Shown here in pieces: positions 11,268-22,900 of a DNA stretch of 64,000 bases. Position 1 is the first letter of the stretch. Every line of letters begins with the position of its first letter. The stretch covers positions 86,218,501 to 86,282,500 of the forward strand of contig CATIUR010000003.1 in assembly GCA_949592205.1 (NCBI GenBank). Reading direction: 5' to 3'. Source of the DNA: Helichrysum umbraculigerum. Lineage: Eukaryota > Streptophyta > Magnoliopsida > Asterales > Asteraceae. Under the pieces are notes generated by a model. That model saw only the letters and a list, made by a program, of their open reading frames with translations, was not told where the DNA came from and made no database searches. The position numbers were made by a program, and so were the translations under genes.

Positions 11268-11497
11268 CAAACCTACGGGTTTTCGGCTAGGGTTGACGAA
11301 ACCCTAGCACCATTTGTCTACTAAGCAATCTGTAAACACATTCCAATACATTCGTTAAGCTAATAAACTTGTTTTGTTTGATTAATCATTCGTTTCGGTT
11401 TGAAGTTTATTAGTTATTTGTGTAATTGATTGATTCCGCCAATCTATTACTTTCGATCATCACTCAGATCCACAGCAAGGAGCACTATCTTTTCTGA

Positions 11498-13701
11498 GCA
11501 ATTTGAAAACTAGACGTGCTTTATTACGAATCACAACGCCCTATCATCCATTTATTACGATAAACCCAACGAGTACCAGTCAAATGGGCACCCTTGGGCA
11601 ATGGAACTACTTCCCAGACTTGCAACTTTTCAAATTGCTGTAGTTCCTCTTGCATGGCCTCGATCCAGGATGGATCTTTTAAGGCCTCTTCAACTTTCTT
11701 AGGTTCATTCTGCGAAAGATAACATGAATTGATATTAGCTACCAAACCCGAAAGTTGTTCAGTATCAGTCTGCTTTGCTTGATGTCTTGTTTGAACATGG
11801 GCATGAGGGTCACCAATGATATTATCAATGGGGTGATCCTTATGTATCCGAGTAACTGGAATTTGATCTGGCACAAGATTCTGTTCCAGGTTGTTCAAAT
11901 CTCCCTAAGTCGTAGAAATATTCGGAGAGGCATCATCTTCTTCATCTCCTTGAGAATAGAAATGAGAATAATTCATCTGTTCTACTTCCTCTCCCTCATC
12001 ATCTACCTCATCCTCTCCTCCTTCCTCTAATGATGGCATGTTTGGATCATAAGGAAGCTCCTTTGTGTAGTTATAAACTGTTTTAGAGGTAGAGGGAGTA
12101 TCTTTCGAAGGTGTAACTGAAGAAGTAGATGTTGGATTAGGTGTTGTTGGTGATGGTGTGGGTGTTGGTAGTGGTGTAGTATTAGTTGGTGGTGGTTCGG
12201 GTGTTGCATTAGGAGATGGGTCGGATGGTTTACTAACTGGTGTATCTTGAGACAGATCAAGTCCATGAAGCATGGAAACCAACTCTTCCGTTTCATCTTC
12301 TTCCGGAATATTGAAAGAGTTAAATAGATTTCCATAGTTGAAAAACCAATCCGGGCCTGTTCCTTGAGGAGGTTCCGTATACCTTAAACATTTCACCTCA
12401 AACTGTTCCTCAATCTGATTCGTTGATTTGTTGAAGACTCTTTTGTTCGGAGAATTGACTGAATATCCAAGAAAAATCCCTTCAACAGCTTTATCACCAA
12501 ACTTAGAGATCTTATCTTTTGTATTCATGATCATGCATGGACACCCAAATGGTTCTAAGAACTGCAGGTTTGGCTTACGGTTATTGAAAAGTTCGTAACA
12601 CGTCTTGTTCTTTTTCTTAACCGTGAGCACTCTGTTGAGAACATAACAGGCAGTATTAACTGCCTCAGCCCAGAAGATGATTGGTAACTTGGAGTCAGCT
12701 AACATAGTCCGAGCTGTCTCGATGATTGTCCTGTTCTTTCTTTCTGCAACTCCATTCTGTTGTGGAGTCCTCGGAGCACTAAATTGATGCTCAATACCTC
12801 TTGTGGCACAGAACAATTCGAGAGTTGAGTTCTTGAATTCAGTTCCATTGTCGCTTCGAATCCTTTTCACCTTTAAGTTGCATAGATTTGCCAACTTATC
12901 CAACAAATACACCAGAATATCAGGAGTCTCCCCCTTTGTGGTCAAGAAATAAACCCATGAAAACCTTGAGTAGTCATCAGTAACTACCAAGCAATAAGAC
13001 CGACCACCAATGCTCTGTGTAGAAACTGGACCGAATAGATCCATATGCAGTAGTTCCAACGGAGCAGCAATAGAATTCACAACCTTAGACTTGTGGGACT
13101 TCTTGTGGAGTTTTCCTTTGTGACAAGAAACGCAGTCATCTTTTAAAGCAAATGACTGTTTTGGAACTCCCCTCACTAAATCATTATTAATCAGAAAATT
13201 CATTTTACGGAAATGAATATGTCCCATTCGTCTGTGCCAAAGGAGTGATTCCTTTTCAGAAGCCTTTGAAAGGAGACATGTATAGTCACTGGTAGTCTCC
13301 ACAGTTCTCATGTTCATCACATAGGTGTCATTCTTTCTAGGTGCACGCATCAATACCCATTCCTCAGGAATGACATACCCAGGCTTCAATATTACACATT
13401 CAGTCTTTGTGAATGATGTGGTGTAGTCCTTATCACAAACTTGTGATACGCTCAGCAAGTTGTGAGTCAGTTCTGCCACATAATTCACATTCTCAAAGCT
13501 AACTTTTCCATTTGTTAGCGTTCCCTTTCCCGAAATAGTTCCTCCTGAATCTCCCGCAAAAGCAACGTATCCTCCCGAGTATGGTTTAATATCCGTCAGA
13601 AGAGACACATCGCCAGTCATGTGTCGCGAGCAGCCACTATCCATATACCATAAGCTATCCTTCACACGTTCCGACTGCTGCAACACATCAAAAGAAAGAG
13701 A
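11498..13701 (-). pseudogene. Copia pol fragment: protease, integrase, start of reverse transcriptase
   Basis: Read on the minus strand, the frame continues from gag through a TAA (13702-13704). It then shows the protease/pre-integrase start (WYMDSGCSRHMTG), the GAG-pre-integrase HHCC region, the integrase core (MDLFGP, RSDNGTEF, RTPQQNGVAERKN), a Ser/Thr/Pro-rich spacer and the first reverse transcriptase block (GTRWVYRNK, then RNKARLV after a one-base frameshift). A TAG at 11905-11907 and the frameshift near 11560 disable it. Everything after the first RT block is missing because the sequence meets the inverted LTR at about 11490. Confidence 0.88.
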
Positions 13702-16304
13702 TTAGTGAGAAACGGAGACCCAAGCCTTTACAGACTTAGGTCTTCCATGGTCATCAACAATAAGCACGTCAGATAGGATTTTATCTTTAAACAAATTAGA
13801 ATTTTTATCTGATGTGTTATTGTTGACGACTGAAGAGTCAACATCAGACTCTTTTCGTTTCCAAACTTTGGAAGGTTCGGAATTGATATTAGAAGTAATG
13901 TTGGGCTTTTGAATTGGCAAAGATTTTTGCTCAACATTACTTGGCTTCAGAACAGGCTTGGGAGAGTTTGAGTAACGCCTAGGTGGAGATTTTGAAAAGG
14001 AATTTCTATAAACTGATGTCCTAGGCATCTCTCTCCCATAGCGCTGATTTGACAGCTTGGGACAGTCACGGATCAAATGTCCTTGTCTCTTGCAGTAGAA
14101 ACAAGAACGAGTCTCAACAAACGGTTGAGGCTGAGGAATTACCACAGGAGGTGGAGAAACATTTCTAGAACATGAACATTTAGTACATGTCTTAGAAAAT
14201 GTTTGCTTTGGTTGAGAGGTTGAAGTTGAAGGTTTATCATACGAAACTTTTTCATTTACTGTTTTATGTTGCAAAATCTTTACAGGTGTCTGTAAAGTTT
14301 GTTGTTTCGAATTTAAAACCTTGGCTTTTCCCTTATTTGGTTGAATCTTAATTTCAGATTCAACTTTTAAATCTGCTTTTTCAGGTTTAACTTCAACTTT
14401 CTTAACTTCAGGATACTCCTGATCCGTAATGTCCTCAATCTCAACAATCTCCTCAAAACAAACTGGAGATTCATTCTTTTGCTCAACAATCTCTTCAACA
14501 CTAACAGGAGATTCATTCATTGGCTTAACAAACTTAGGAGTGGGATACTCTGGCCTCGTGGTTTTCTCCTTTTCCTGTTTGTTAGTTTTAGCCACTTTAC
14601 CCTTGATACCCAATAACTTAGCATAATCAACTGGAATCTCATCAAGGCCTTCCTTAATAGGTAAAGGAGTATAGGTAGTAGGAGGTGCTATTTCAACAAA
14701 ACCTATTCCTTTTCCTCCCTTACTTTTCTTATCTTGCTTATGGTTGCTAACAATTTCATTAAAGATCATTGTTGCAGAAGTTGAACCTAAGACTTTATCT
14801 TGATAATTTCCATACTCAGCTTTTAAGTCAGAAAGCTCTTTGTTTAATAGTTCAATCTCAGTAAGATAACTTTTAATTGCATCCTGTTGACTAAAAACTT
14901 TCGCTTTATAAGTTTGAGTATCTAACTTATGAGCTTCAATATGTTTTTCATAGAGTTTTTCATTTTCTTTCAAAAACTTATTTGACTCATTAAGTTTTGC
15001 AACTTTATCTCGCAACTCTTGGTTGTCCTTTTGAAAAGCCTTTAGAGATTCAGTTAGATTAATGCATGAGATACAGTTTAAAGGTTCAGGTGATTCATTT
15101 TGTACCTCAGGTGTAATGTGAGCCATCAAACACTGTTGAAATTTGGCTGCCTCCGCATTCCAGTCATGAGTAGCTGGCTCAAAAACGACCAAAGCATTGT
15201 CCACAGCTAACGTCTTGACCTCTTCTTTTGGAGGATCAGGTTTAGTAAGACCCGATGGTGGCATTTTGGGTTTCTCGCATTCCCTAGCGAAATGACCCAA
15301 ATTCTGGCAGTTATAACATCGGACCTTGCTTTTATCAAAACCAAATCCCGACTTCCCATTGCCTTCTAAACTCTTGCGTCCAGTCCGTTGCAAGAATTTT
15401 TGAACTCTTCTTGTTATCATAGCAATGTTCCGATTCAAGTCCATTTGTTCCAAATCGTCGTCATCCAATTGTCCGTAATCCTCCCTGATCAGCTCCAAAG
15501 TTGTATTTGGTTGAGTAACCAAATCTTTGTAAGAGCTCAGAAAAGCTGTATAAATAGCAGCTTGCTCTTGTATTGCTGGTGAGACTGGAGCCTGTTGTTG
15601 ATTTCCTTGAGATGTACCAGAAAGATAAGCTGTATGTTGACCTCCAGAAGAAGCAGAAGATGAATTGGTATCCGTTATAAATGCCACTCCACCATAGCTC
15701 TTGCCAGAATTAACTAGTCCACCACCACCAGTTGTGGGATTTTGTACAGATCCACTTGACTTGCATTCTTTCTTCTTCAATTCCATTGCATGAGCTTGTA
15801 GAATACCTATCAATTGATCCAAAGTCATCCTCTGTAGTTCTGGATTTTCCTTTAAAAATTGGACCTTCACATCCCAAGCACTTGGCAACACGTCCAACAA
15901 TTTCTTGTTTACCTCAAGTGCAGGGAGATTGTGTCCTCCTTCATTTAACTCACTAACCAGATGTGAGTATCGGGTGAATAGACCGGAAGTCGTCTCATTA
16001 GGAAGGAGGTCAAATAGATCATACTGTTTTTTGATTAACTCTAGCTTGGCCTCCTTGTACTTTTCATTTCCTCCGCATCTTGTCTCAATTGCCTTCCACA
16101 AATCATAAGTTGTGTCATGAGATTTAAAGAGTCTCATAACATCCTTAGGCAAACACATACAAATAGAAGAATGAGCCTTTCTTTCAGTCTCGTACTCTTT
16201 CTTTTCTTGAGGTGACATAGCATTGTATGTCTTAGCTGGAGGAACACCACGATAATTCCCTTCAGCCACTGGAGCAACATATCGTTCCTTTAAAGGTCCC
16301 CAAA
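13702..16304 (-). pseudogene. Copia gag, 3' part (interrupted by chromovirus)
   Basis: About 868 codons encode a long gag with the copia gag domain (words such as YDLWKAIETRCGG), two CCHC knuckles (CYNCQNLGHFAREC and CFYCKRQGHLIRDC) and, between them, a 100-residue coiled coil. The 5' end is at 26945-27065, beyond the chromovirus insertion. Removing the insertion and one copy of the GTTCT duplication restores the frame exactly, so gag was intact when it was hit. The TAA end is followed by a same-frame pol. Confidence 0.9.
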
Positions 16305-16309
16305 GTTCT
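16305..16309. repeat. Target site duplication GTTCT (left)
   Basis: The identical GTTCT is at 26945-26949, flanking the chromovirus. Confidence 0.9.
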
Positions 16310-17029
16310 TGTAACACCTGCCTAATTAGGATAATTAATTATGCCTAATTGTTTGTAACTAGTTGTAATTAGCATGTAATAGGACTAATTACAGGCTCTA
16401 TTTGTATATATATATATAAGGTGATTTATATATATATGAGTGTACTTATGCGATTTGGATGAATCGTACGAATTAACCGGACGGAGTCCGACACAGTTAT
16501 TTGGACGTTGGTGACAGAAATTAACTTAAATAATGAGAACGTATTTTTGTTATATAAAATACGCAACTGAACGGACATTATTTACATATTATCACGACGA
16601 CATTTTAAATAATACAACAAAACGTAATAAACACGACTTAAACACAAAATACATAATTCATTTAAAGATTGACAAAATAATTCGATAAAATTTATTTAAC
16701 AAAACTTGTAATTAAAAATGGATAATTAATGTGCAAAATAAATATTTAACGTTTAAATGACGGAGAAAACGAACACCGCACGGAGCCCGATCGCGGGGAC
16801 TGAAAAATGGGAGGATAAACCTCCCCATTTTCCTTTTTCTTTCTCATTCTCCACTTCCCTCTTCTCTCTCTTTCTTTCTTTCTCTCTAAAAAGAAAACCC
16901 ACCACCACCATTCAAAATTGCATAATACTACCACTAAACCCACTCGGATTTCCTCGCCCCTTTGGAATAAAAGCACCACCGCAACACGATCTACCATCAT
17001 ATCTTTTCGGATTTTCAATCCGACACTTT

Positions 17030-17035
17030 GTAAGT
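17030..17035 (+). promoter_or_regulatory. Conserved 5' splice-site-like GTAAGT in LTR
   Basis: GTAAGT follows a CT-rich stretch that looks like a plant transcription start region. The site is kept in every Tekay LTR here: at ~25128, ~36822 and, on the minus strand, ~56650. Confidence 0.45.
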
Positions 17036-17179
17036 TTCCGAAAAATCCCGACATCTCTCGTTTTTGATCTTTTTTACTTGTTTATGGTTTATAATGGCTT
17101 GTTATGTCCATTTTTGGGTTGGGTAAAAGATTTGGACCCAACGGAAACCGGGAAACTCGTTTTCGACTAAATTTCCGGC

Positions 17180-17465
17180 CATCAGACCGCAACGTCACAC
17201 CTGGCCAGGGGCCTCTGCGACGTCGCGACCTACGTCGCACAAAAATCTCAACGTCGCACTAGCGACGCAGCCCATTACGTCGCATTAACTTGCGGATGTC
17301 GCACGTAGCGACGTAGACTTTAACGTCGCAAACCGAACTAACGTCGCACTTAGCGACGCAACACCCTACGTCGCATTGAATTGCGAAGGTCGCATAATGC
17401 GACGCACACGTCCACGTCGCACCTTACGTCGCTTGCGACGTCGCATCCAACGTCGCATAAAACAG
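17180..17465. repeat. GTCGC/GCGAC hairpin array in Tekay LTR
   Basis: More than twenty GTCGC or GCGAC words in inverted pairs, such as ACGTCGCACTTAGCGACG. The array lies between two conserved GT donor-like sites. Homologous arrays are at 25276-25560, 36978-37262 and, with more copia-like words, 56091-56490. Confidence 0.85.
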
Positions 17466-17982
17466 AACCCTGAAAACTCAGATTTTACTAAGTGTCGGAA
17501 CCAGGATTTTACCACCTAATTTTACTCCAAATCCAGATTTCTGATACGTTTTCACTAAAGGAAAGTGGTAGGAATAAAAATTTTCCAAGCTGACCTGGCA
17601 GCTCGACCCCAGCCAGGGGCTCTGCCCCTTGGACCCCGCTACCAGGGGCGCTGCCCCCGGACCCCCGTGTTTAGATGTCGTAAATACTTTTCACACTAAG
17701 TGTCGAACACTTACAAATAACGAAACCTGATTCAACGATACATATAATGATAACACTTTGAATCCTTATTACAAACCGTCACCAACGGGCCATACTTGTT
17801 TTCAAACTACAAACGGATTACTAAACAAACACTTGGACATAACGAGTTGTGTAGACAACTAGACTAGATGGTCTTGCGAGACATCTACTTACTTGACTTT
17901 ATATGTTTAGGCATTTAAAGGTTACGGGTTCGGAGAACCTACTCACTACTTACTGAATTCCACCGCTTACTACTCGACTCAG

Positions 17983-17988
17983 GTGAGT
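17983..17988 (+). promoter_or_regulatory. Conserved 5' splice-site-like CAG|GTGAGT in LTR
   Basis: CAG/GTGAGT lies in the conserved context ACTCAGGTGAGTCTTA. It is kept in all related LTRs: ~26082, ~37790, minus 55473-55478 and minus 63735-63740. It matches the plant donor consensus. Confidence 0.5.
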
Positions 17989-18851
17989 CTTACGGCCCCA
18001 CTTTTACTGTTTTATCTTATTGGGGGAGAAACATGCAACTGCTTTTCTTTGAACACAAGTACTAGAACTGTTTACTATACCAAACGGAATTGCGTGAGTC
18101 TACTTACAAACAGAAGTCTCTCCATCATAAATCGTTAGTTATGGACTTAAGCGCGAACACTAGTTAATGGATCCATTAGGGAAATGACCCTCCCCACCCG
18201 GGGCAGTAGCGCTGCCACGTACTGATTTACACGTAGAAACGGGTGACTACTTATTCGTTACTGATGCTTGCTCAATTACGAGCATGTCACGGGAGCAAAC
18301 TTAATACTTACGGGTTAAGCTTCGATTATGAGCCTCATGGCAACGGTATAAACTTATTTAATTACATTTGCTGGATTGCAAATACTGGTTTTACGATTGC
18401 TGGATTGCAATTGCTGATTTTACGCCTACGGGCATTACTAATGAAATCTCGTGTTCAAAGCTGATATTACTTACAAACCTGTGAGATTCACCAACCTTTT
18501 GGTTGACACTTTTTAGCATGTTTTCTCAGGTACCCGGATGGAGTAGGGTTACTCCGGGATTTAGCTAGAGTCGCATGATTTCAACACAACTGCATTAACG
18601 GAGATTCTTAGCATTATCTTTTGTATATTACGATTATGTAATAGAATCTCCCGCTATACGCGTGGACTCTAGGGGAAACTACATTTTGTATACGAAAACA
18701 CTAAGTTTTCAAACATTATATCTATGGAATGTAACTAATTTACAAACGTTGCATATAGATGTCGTTTGCTTTATCTTTGTGCTGTGATATTTGATTAGTA
18801 ACACCCCAAACTATGCTTCCGCAAATCATCAAATTTGGGGGTGTTACAGAT

Positions 18852-18864
18852 TGGTATCAGAGCC
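18852..18864 (+). other. Primer binding site (initiator tRNA-Met)
   Basis: TGGTATCAGAGCC lies three bases after the LTR end, the standard tRNA-Met primer site. Confidence 0.95.
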
Positions 18865-19160
18865 TAAGGTTATAGTGAACTAGGTTGCATTTAGTGGGCC
18901 TAGACTATGACCGTTAGGCAGTATTCTTTTATTAGACATGACTGGTTCAGGAATTACAGCATACGACTTTAATTTAACATAGCCTGATCAACTATGTACA
19001 ATTAAGGAAAGATGATGTAAGGTCTGAAATAATTATGTTGAACGGGGATACGTTAGTTGACTCTGACCACGAGAGAACCGGACCATTACTTGATACGTGC
19101 TAGACACTAGGCTGAATATTATATACTTACATATATTCGCCTCGTCTTACTTACACTCTG

Positions 19161-19166
19161 CCACAG
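19161..19166 (+). promoter_or_regulatory. Putative 3' splice site before ORF1
   Basis: A CTTACTTAC branch-like word, then CTCTGCCACAG two bases before the ORF1 ATG. The second Tekay element has TTACTAAC then GTCTCAG two bases before its homologous ATG (minus, 62614-62616). Confidence 0.5.
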
Positions 19167-19168
19167 GA

Positions 19169-19681
19169 ATGGCAAACACACCACCTAATCCGTCACACTC
19201 GCACTCACATGGGTCACAAAACCCACGAGTAGCCAGGAGGAACATGAGGTCATCTCGAACCAGCCCCTATCCTGCTCATAACTCTCAAAACCCGGCACAT
19301 CTCACGATGCCGGTATTGACTACCCAATTCCGCCGTCAGGAACAAAGGCTCGAAAGTCTTGAACGGGAACAACACCGAATGACCTACTTGCTTCGCCGAG
19401 CACTTGATCACATATCCCAACTCCAGCGAGAACAAGAGGATACCAACCTCTCTGTAAGCATAATTCAGGATTCCATGACCGCCGAATTAGGTACGGATGA
19501 ACTTGTAAGAAACCGACTAGAGGAATGTGAACAGCGTTCACAGGAAACTGAGGATCACTCTCGAGCACTAACACAACGACTGGCCTTGGTGGAAGACAAC
19601 GCCAGGCAAACCAACAGACTAGCAAAAACCGTGGACCGCCTTGTCGCGCTGATGGAACAAATTAAGCTACAGGAAGACTAG
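19169..19681 (+). CDS. ORF1: coiled-coil protein upstream of gag, 170 aa
   Basis: The ATG at 19169 is chosen because the homologous ORF at 62120-62611 begins at the same conserved MAN. An upstream in-frame extension lacks an ATG. The N-terminus is Ser/His/Arg-rich (GSQNPRVARRN). Residues ~55-168 form a long, heptad-rich coiled coil ending with the conserved words QRLAL.EDNARQ and TVDRLV..MEQI. No enzyme motif or membrane segment. Standard chromoviruses have no ORF here. Its conservation in two diverged elements suggests a real product, perhaps a gag-associated or nucleic-acid-binding factor. Function unknown; it could alternatively be an exon joined by splicing to something else. Confidence 0.7.
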   Translation: MANTPPNPSHSHSHGSQNPRVARRNMRSSRTSPYPAHNSQNPAHLTMPVLTTQFRRQEQRLESLEREQHRMTYLLRRALDHISQLQREQEDTNLSVSIIQDSMTAELGTDELVRNRLEECEQRSQETEDHSRALTQRLALVEDNARQTNRLAKTVDRLVALMEQIKLQED

Positions 19682-19961
19682 TGTAGTCCTTGTCTTGTAA
19701 TCTATCTCGTAATCTTTTGACTACCTAGCACTACTCTATAAACTAGTCGAATGTAACAATTCCCGACACCTTTTGTAATATCTCTGTAGGATGTAACCTT
19801 TGAACTCGCATTATCCATCAAATATTCCTTGTTATTTCAACTCATATGAATTGTCATTTTCCATATGATGTTATGTATTACTGCTTTTATACATGTACAT
19901 CTGTGACAATTACAAGTTCCTACAAAATCTCATGTATTTTCATTTATTTTATTGAAGAATC

Positions 19962-22900
19962 ATGCCGCCAAAGACAAGACCATACACAGATGCCCAGATT
20001 ACCTCCCTTATAACCCAGGCTGTTACTGAAGCCTTGGCACGGAATACTCCACCAAGTTCCACGAGGAACAGCGATGCCGCTGAAACCCCTACTGCTAAAC
20101 CTTGTTCTTACAAGGACTTCCAGAACTGCAAACCCCTAAACTTTGCAGGTACTGAGGGAGCTATCGGTCTAGTACGCTGGATCGAGAAAGTTGAGTCTGT
20201 ATTTCTGATCTGCAACTGTGCGGAGTGAGACAAAGTTAAGTTCTCCGTTAGTACTTTTACTGACACCGCACTCACCTGGTGGAACACATATGCCCAGACT
20301 GTGGGTGTTGCTAATGCTTACAAACTCCCGTGGGAGGAGTTGAAGAAGATGTTGAGGGGCGAGTATTGCCCCAGGGATGAATTGAAACAACTAGAAGTGG
20401 AATTCTGGAACCACAAGATGCAGGGTGATGACATCACCGGATACACAAACCGTTTCCACCAACTGGCACTTCTGTGCCCCACCATGGTCGATCCTGAGTA
20501 CAAGAGGATCGAGAAATTTGTTGATGGTCTTCCTGAGAGACTCCAAGACCTGGTAACTTCTTCCAAACCGGGTACTATTCAGAGCGCCATCCGTATGGCC
20601 CATGAACTAACGGCAAATTCTGTCCGCCGTGGCACAACTACAACCCCCTTTGCAAACAACAAACGCAAGTGGGAAGGAAACCCCAACTCATCCAACCAAA
20701 CCTCCAACAAAAAGCCTGAGTACATTAAGGCTTATTCATCTGGAACTTCGGAGAAGAAAGGGTACAGCGGGAGCAGACCCTACTGTCCCAAATGCAACCG
20801 CCACCATGACGGTTCTTGCCCTTGCTCCAACTGCAAACGGTTCGGGCATCTAGCCAAGGATTGCCGAACGAACATTCCTACTCCTAACACCAATGCACCA
20901 AAGGCCTGCTTTGGGTGCGGAAATACAGGGCATTTCAAGAAAGATTGCCCAAAGCTGAAAAACAACAACAACAACCCTGCTCGCGGCAGATCATTCGTTA
21001 TCAAGGCTGGGGAAGCCAGACAAGACCCGAACATCATAACGGGTACGTTCCTTCTCAACGACCTTACTGCTTCTGTGTTATTTGATACCGGTGCCGATAG
21101 AAGCTTCATTTCTGAGAAGTTTAGCCCTTTACTTGATATTACTCCCACTGCCTTAGATGCTAAATACATTGTAGAATTAGCTAACGGCAAACTGATTGAG
21201 ACTGATAGCATCATACACAACTGTACACTTAACCTCACGAACGAAACGTTTCCCATTGATTTAATCCCTGTCGAGATCGGCAGCTTCGATATTATTGTTG
21301 GTATGGATTGGTTGTCCAAGCACCGAGCTGAAATCATCTGTCATGACAAACTCGTTCGCATACCTCTTGTCTCCGGTGGAACCTTAGTCCTACAAGGGGA
21401 GACCGGAAGACGGAATCTGAATATTGTATCCTGTCTGAAAACTAGAAAATATCTACGAAAAGGGTATCAAGCCATCCTCGCACATGTAACGGAGAAGAAG
21501 TCGGAGGAGAAGCGACTTGAGGATGTTCCAATCGTGCGGGATTTCCCGGAAGTCTTTCCTGAAGACTTGCCCGGACTTCCGCCACCTAGACAAGTTGAAT
21601 TTCAAATCGAACTTGTGCCCGGAGCTGCACCCGTGGCACGAGCCCCTTACCGTTTAGCACCATCCGAAATGCAGGAGTTGTCTAACCAACTACAGGAACT
21701 CCTGGACAGAGGATTCATTCGACCAAGTTCCTCGCCTTGGGGAGCTCCGGTCTTATTCGTGAAAAAGAAAGATGGATCTTTCCGCATGTGTATCGATTAC
21801 CGAGAGCTGAATAAGCTAACCATAAAGAATCGGTATCCACTTCCTAGAATCGATGACCTATTTGACCAACTCCAGGGATCGAGTGTTTACTCAAAGATTG
21901 ATCTACGGTCGGGTTATCATCAACTCCGAGTCCGTGACAATGATATCCCAAAGACAGCTTTCTGAACTCGTTATGGGCATTACGAATTCCAAGTGATGCC
22001 ATTCGGTTTAACCAACGCACCGGCCGTATTCATGGACCTTATGAATCGGGTGTGCAAACCATATCTTGACAAATTCGTCATTGTGTTCATCGACGATATT
22101 CTGATTTACTCCCGCAACGAGCAGGAACATGCTCAACATCTGAAAACCATTCTAGGACTTCTGAAACACGAAGAGTTATATGCCAAATTCTCTAAGTGTG
22201 AGTTCTGGATTCGAACCGTTCAATTCCTCGGGCACGTGATTGACAGCCAAGGAATTCATGTTGATCCCGCCAAAATTGAAGCAATCAAGGGCTGGGAGTC
22301 ACCGACCACTCCAACCGAAGTGAGACAATTCTTAGGTCTTGCTGGTTATTACCGCCGATTCATCGAAAACTTTTCAAGAATAGATGTTCCCCTAACCACG
22401 CTGACTCAGAAAGATAAGAAGTTCGATTGGACTGATAAACAAGAGTCAGCCTTCCAGCTATTGAAAAACAAACTTTGCAGTGCACCAATCTTGTCCTTAC
22501 CCGAAGGCACCGACGATTTCGTAGTTTACTGCGACGCCTCACACCAAGGACTTGGTTGTGTGCTAATGCAACGGGAAAAAGTCATTGCCTATGCCTCACG
22601 ACAACTGAAAATCCACGAGAAAAACTATACGACCCACGACCTTGAGTTAGGTGCTGTGGTCTTCGCATTGAAAATCTGGAGACATTATCTCTACAGTACG
22701 AAAAGCACTATCTTTACCGATCACAAAAGTCTCCAACACATATTCGATCAGAAAGATCTAAACATGAGGCAACGTCGCTGGGTCGAGTTACTTAGTGACT
22801 ACGACTGCGAGATCAAATACCATCCGGGCAAGGCTAACGTAGTTGCCGATGCCTTAAGCCGAAAAGAACGAGTGAAACCCCTTCGAGTCCGAGCACTTTC

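Larger units (their letters stand above)
11041..11489 (+). repeat. Copia LTR, plus orientation (~449 bp)
   Basis: It is nearly identical to the reverse complement of 27937-28384, with a handful of mostly G/A differences. It starts TGTTGATACATG; its last base (expected ...TATCA) is lost at the junction to truncated reverse transcriptase sequence. A hairpin array lies at 11131-11240 and a TATA box at 11260-11267. Confidence 0.9.
16310..18848 (+). repeat. Left LTR of Tekay-type element, 2539 bp
   Basis: The ends are TGTAACACC...GGTGTTACA. Contents in order: TA-rich stretch (16399-16440), CT-rich run (16840-16890), GTAAGT at 17030, hairpin array (17180-17465), GC-rich hairpin block (17600-17670), CAG/GTGAGT at 17980-17988, and a terminal hairpin (18802-18847). 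An open frame of 137 codons at 16757-17170 is conserved between LTRs only because the LTRs are nearly identical. Confidence 0.95.

Noticed and set aside
16757..17170. 137-codon frame conserved in both Tekay LTRs
   Set aside because: Conserved only through LTR identity; lies across the presumed leader and donor sites and is low-complexity.
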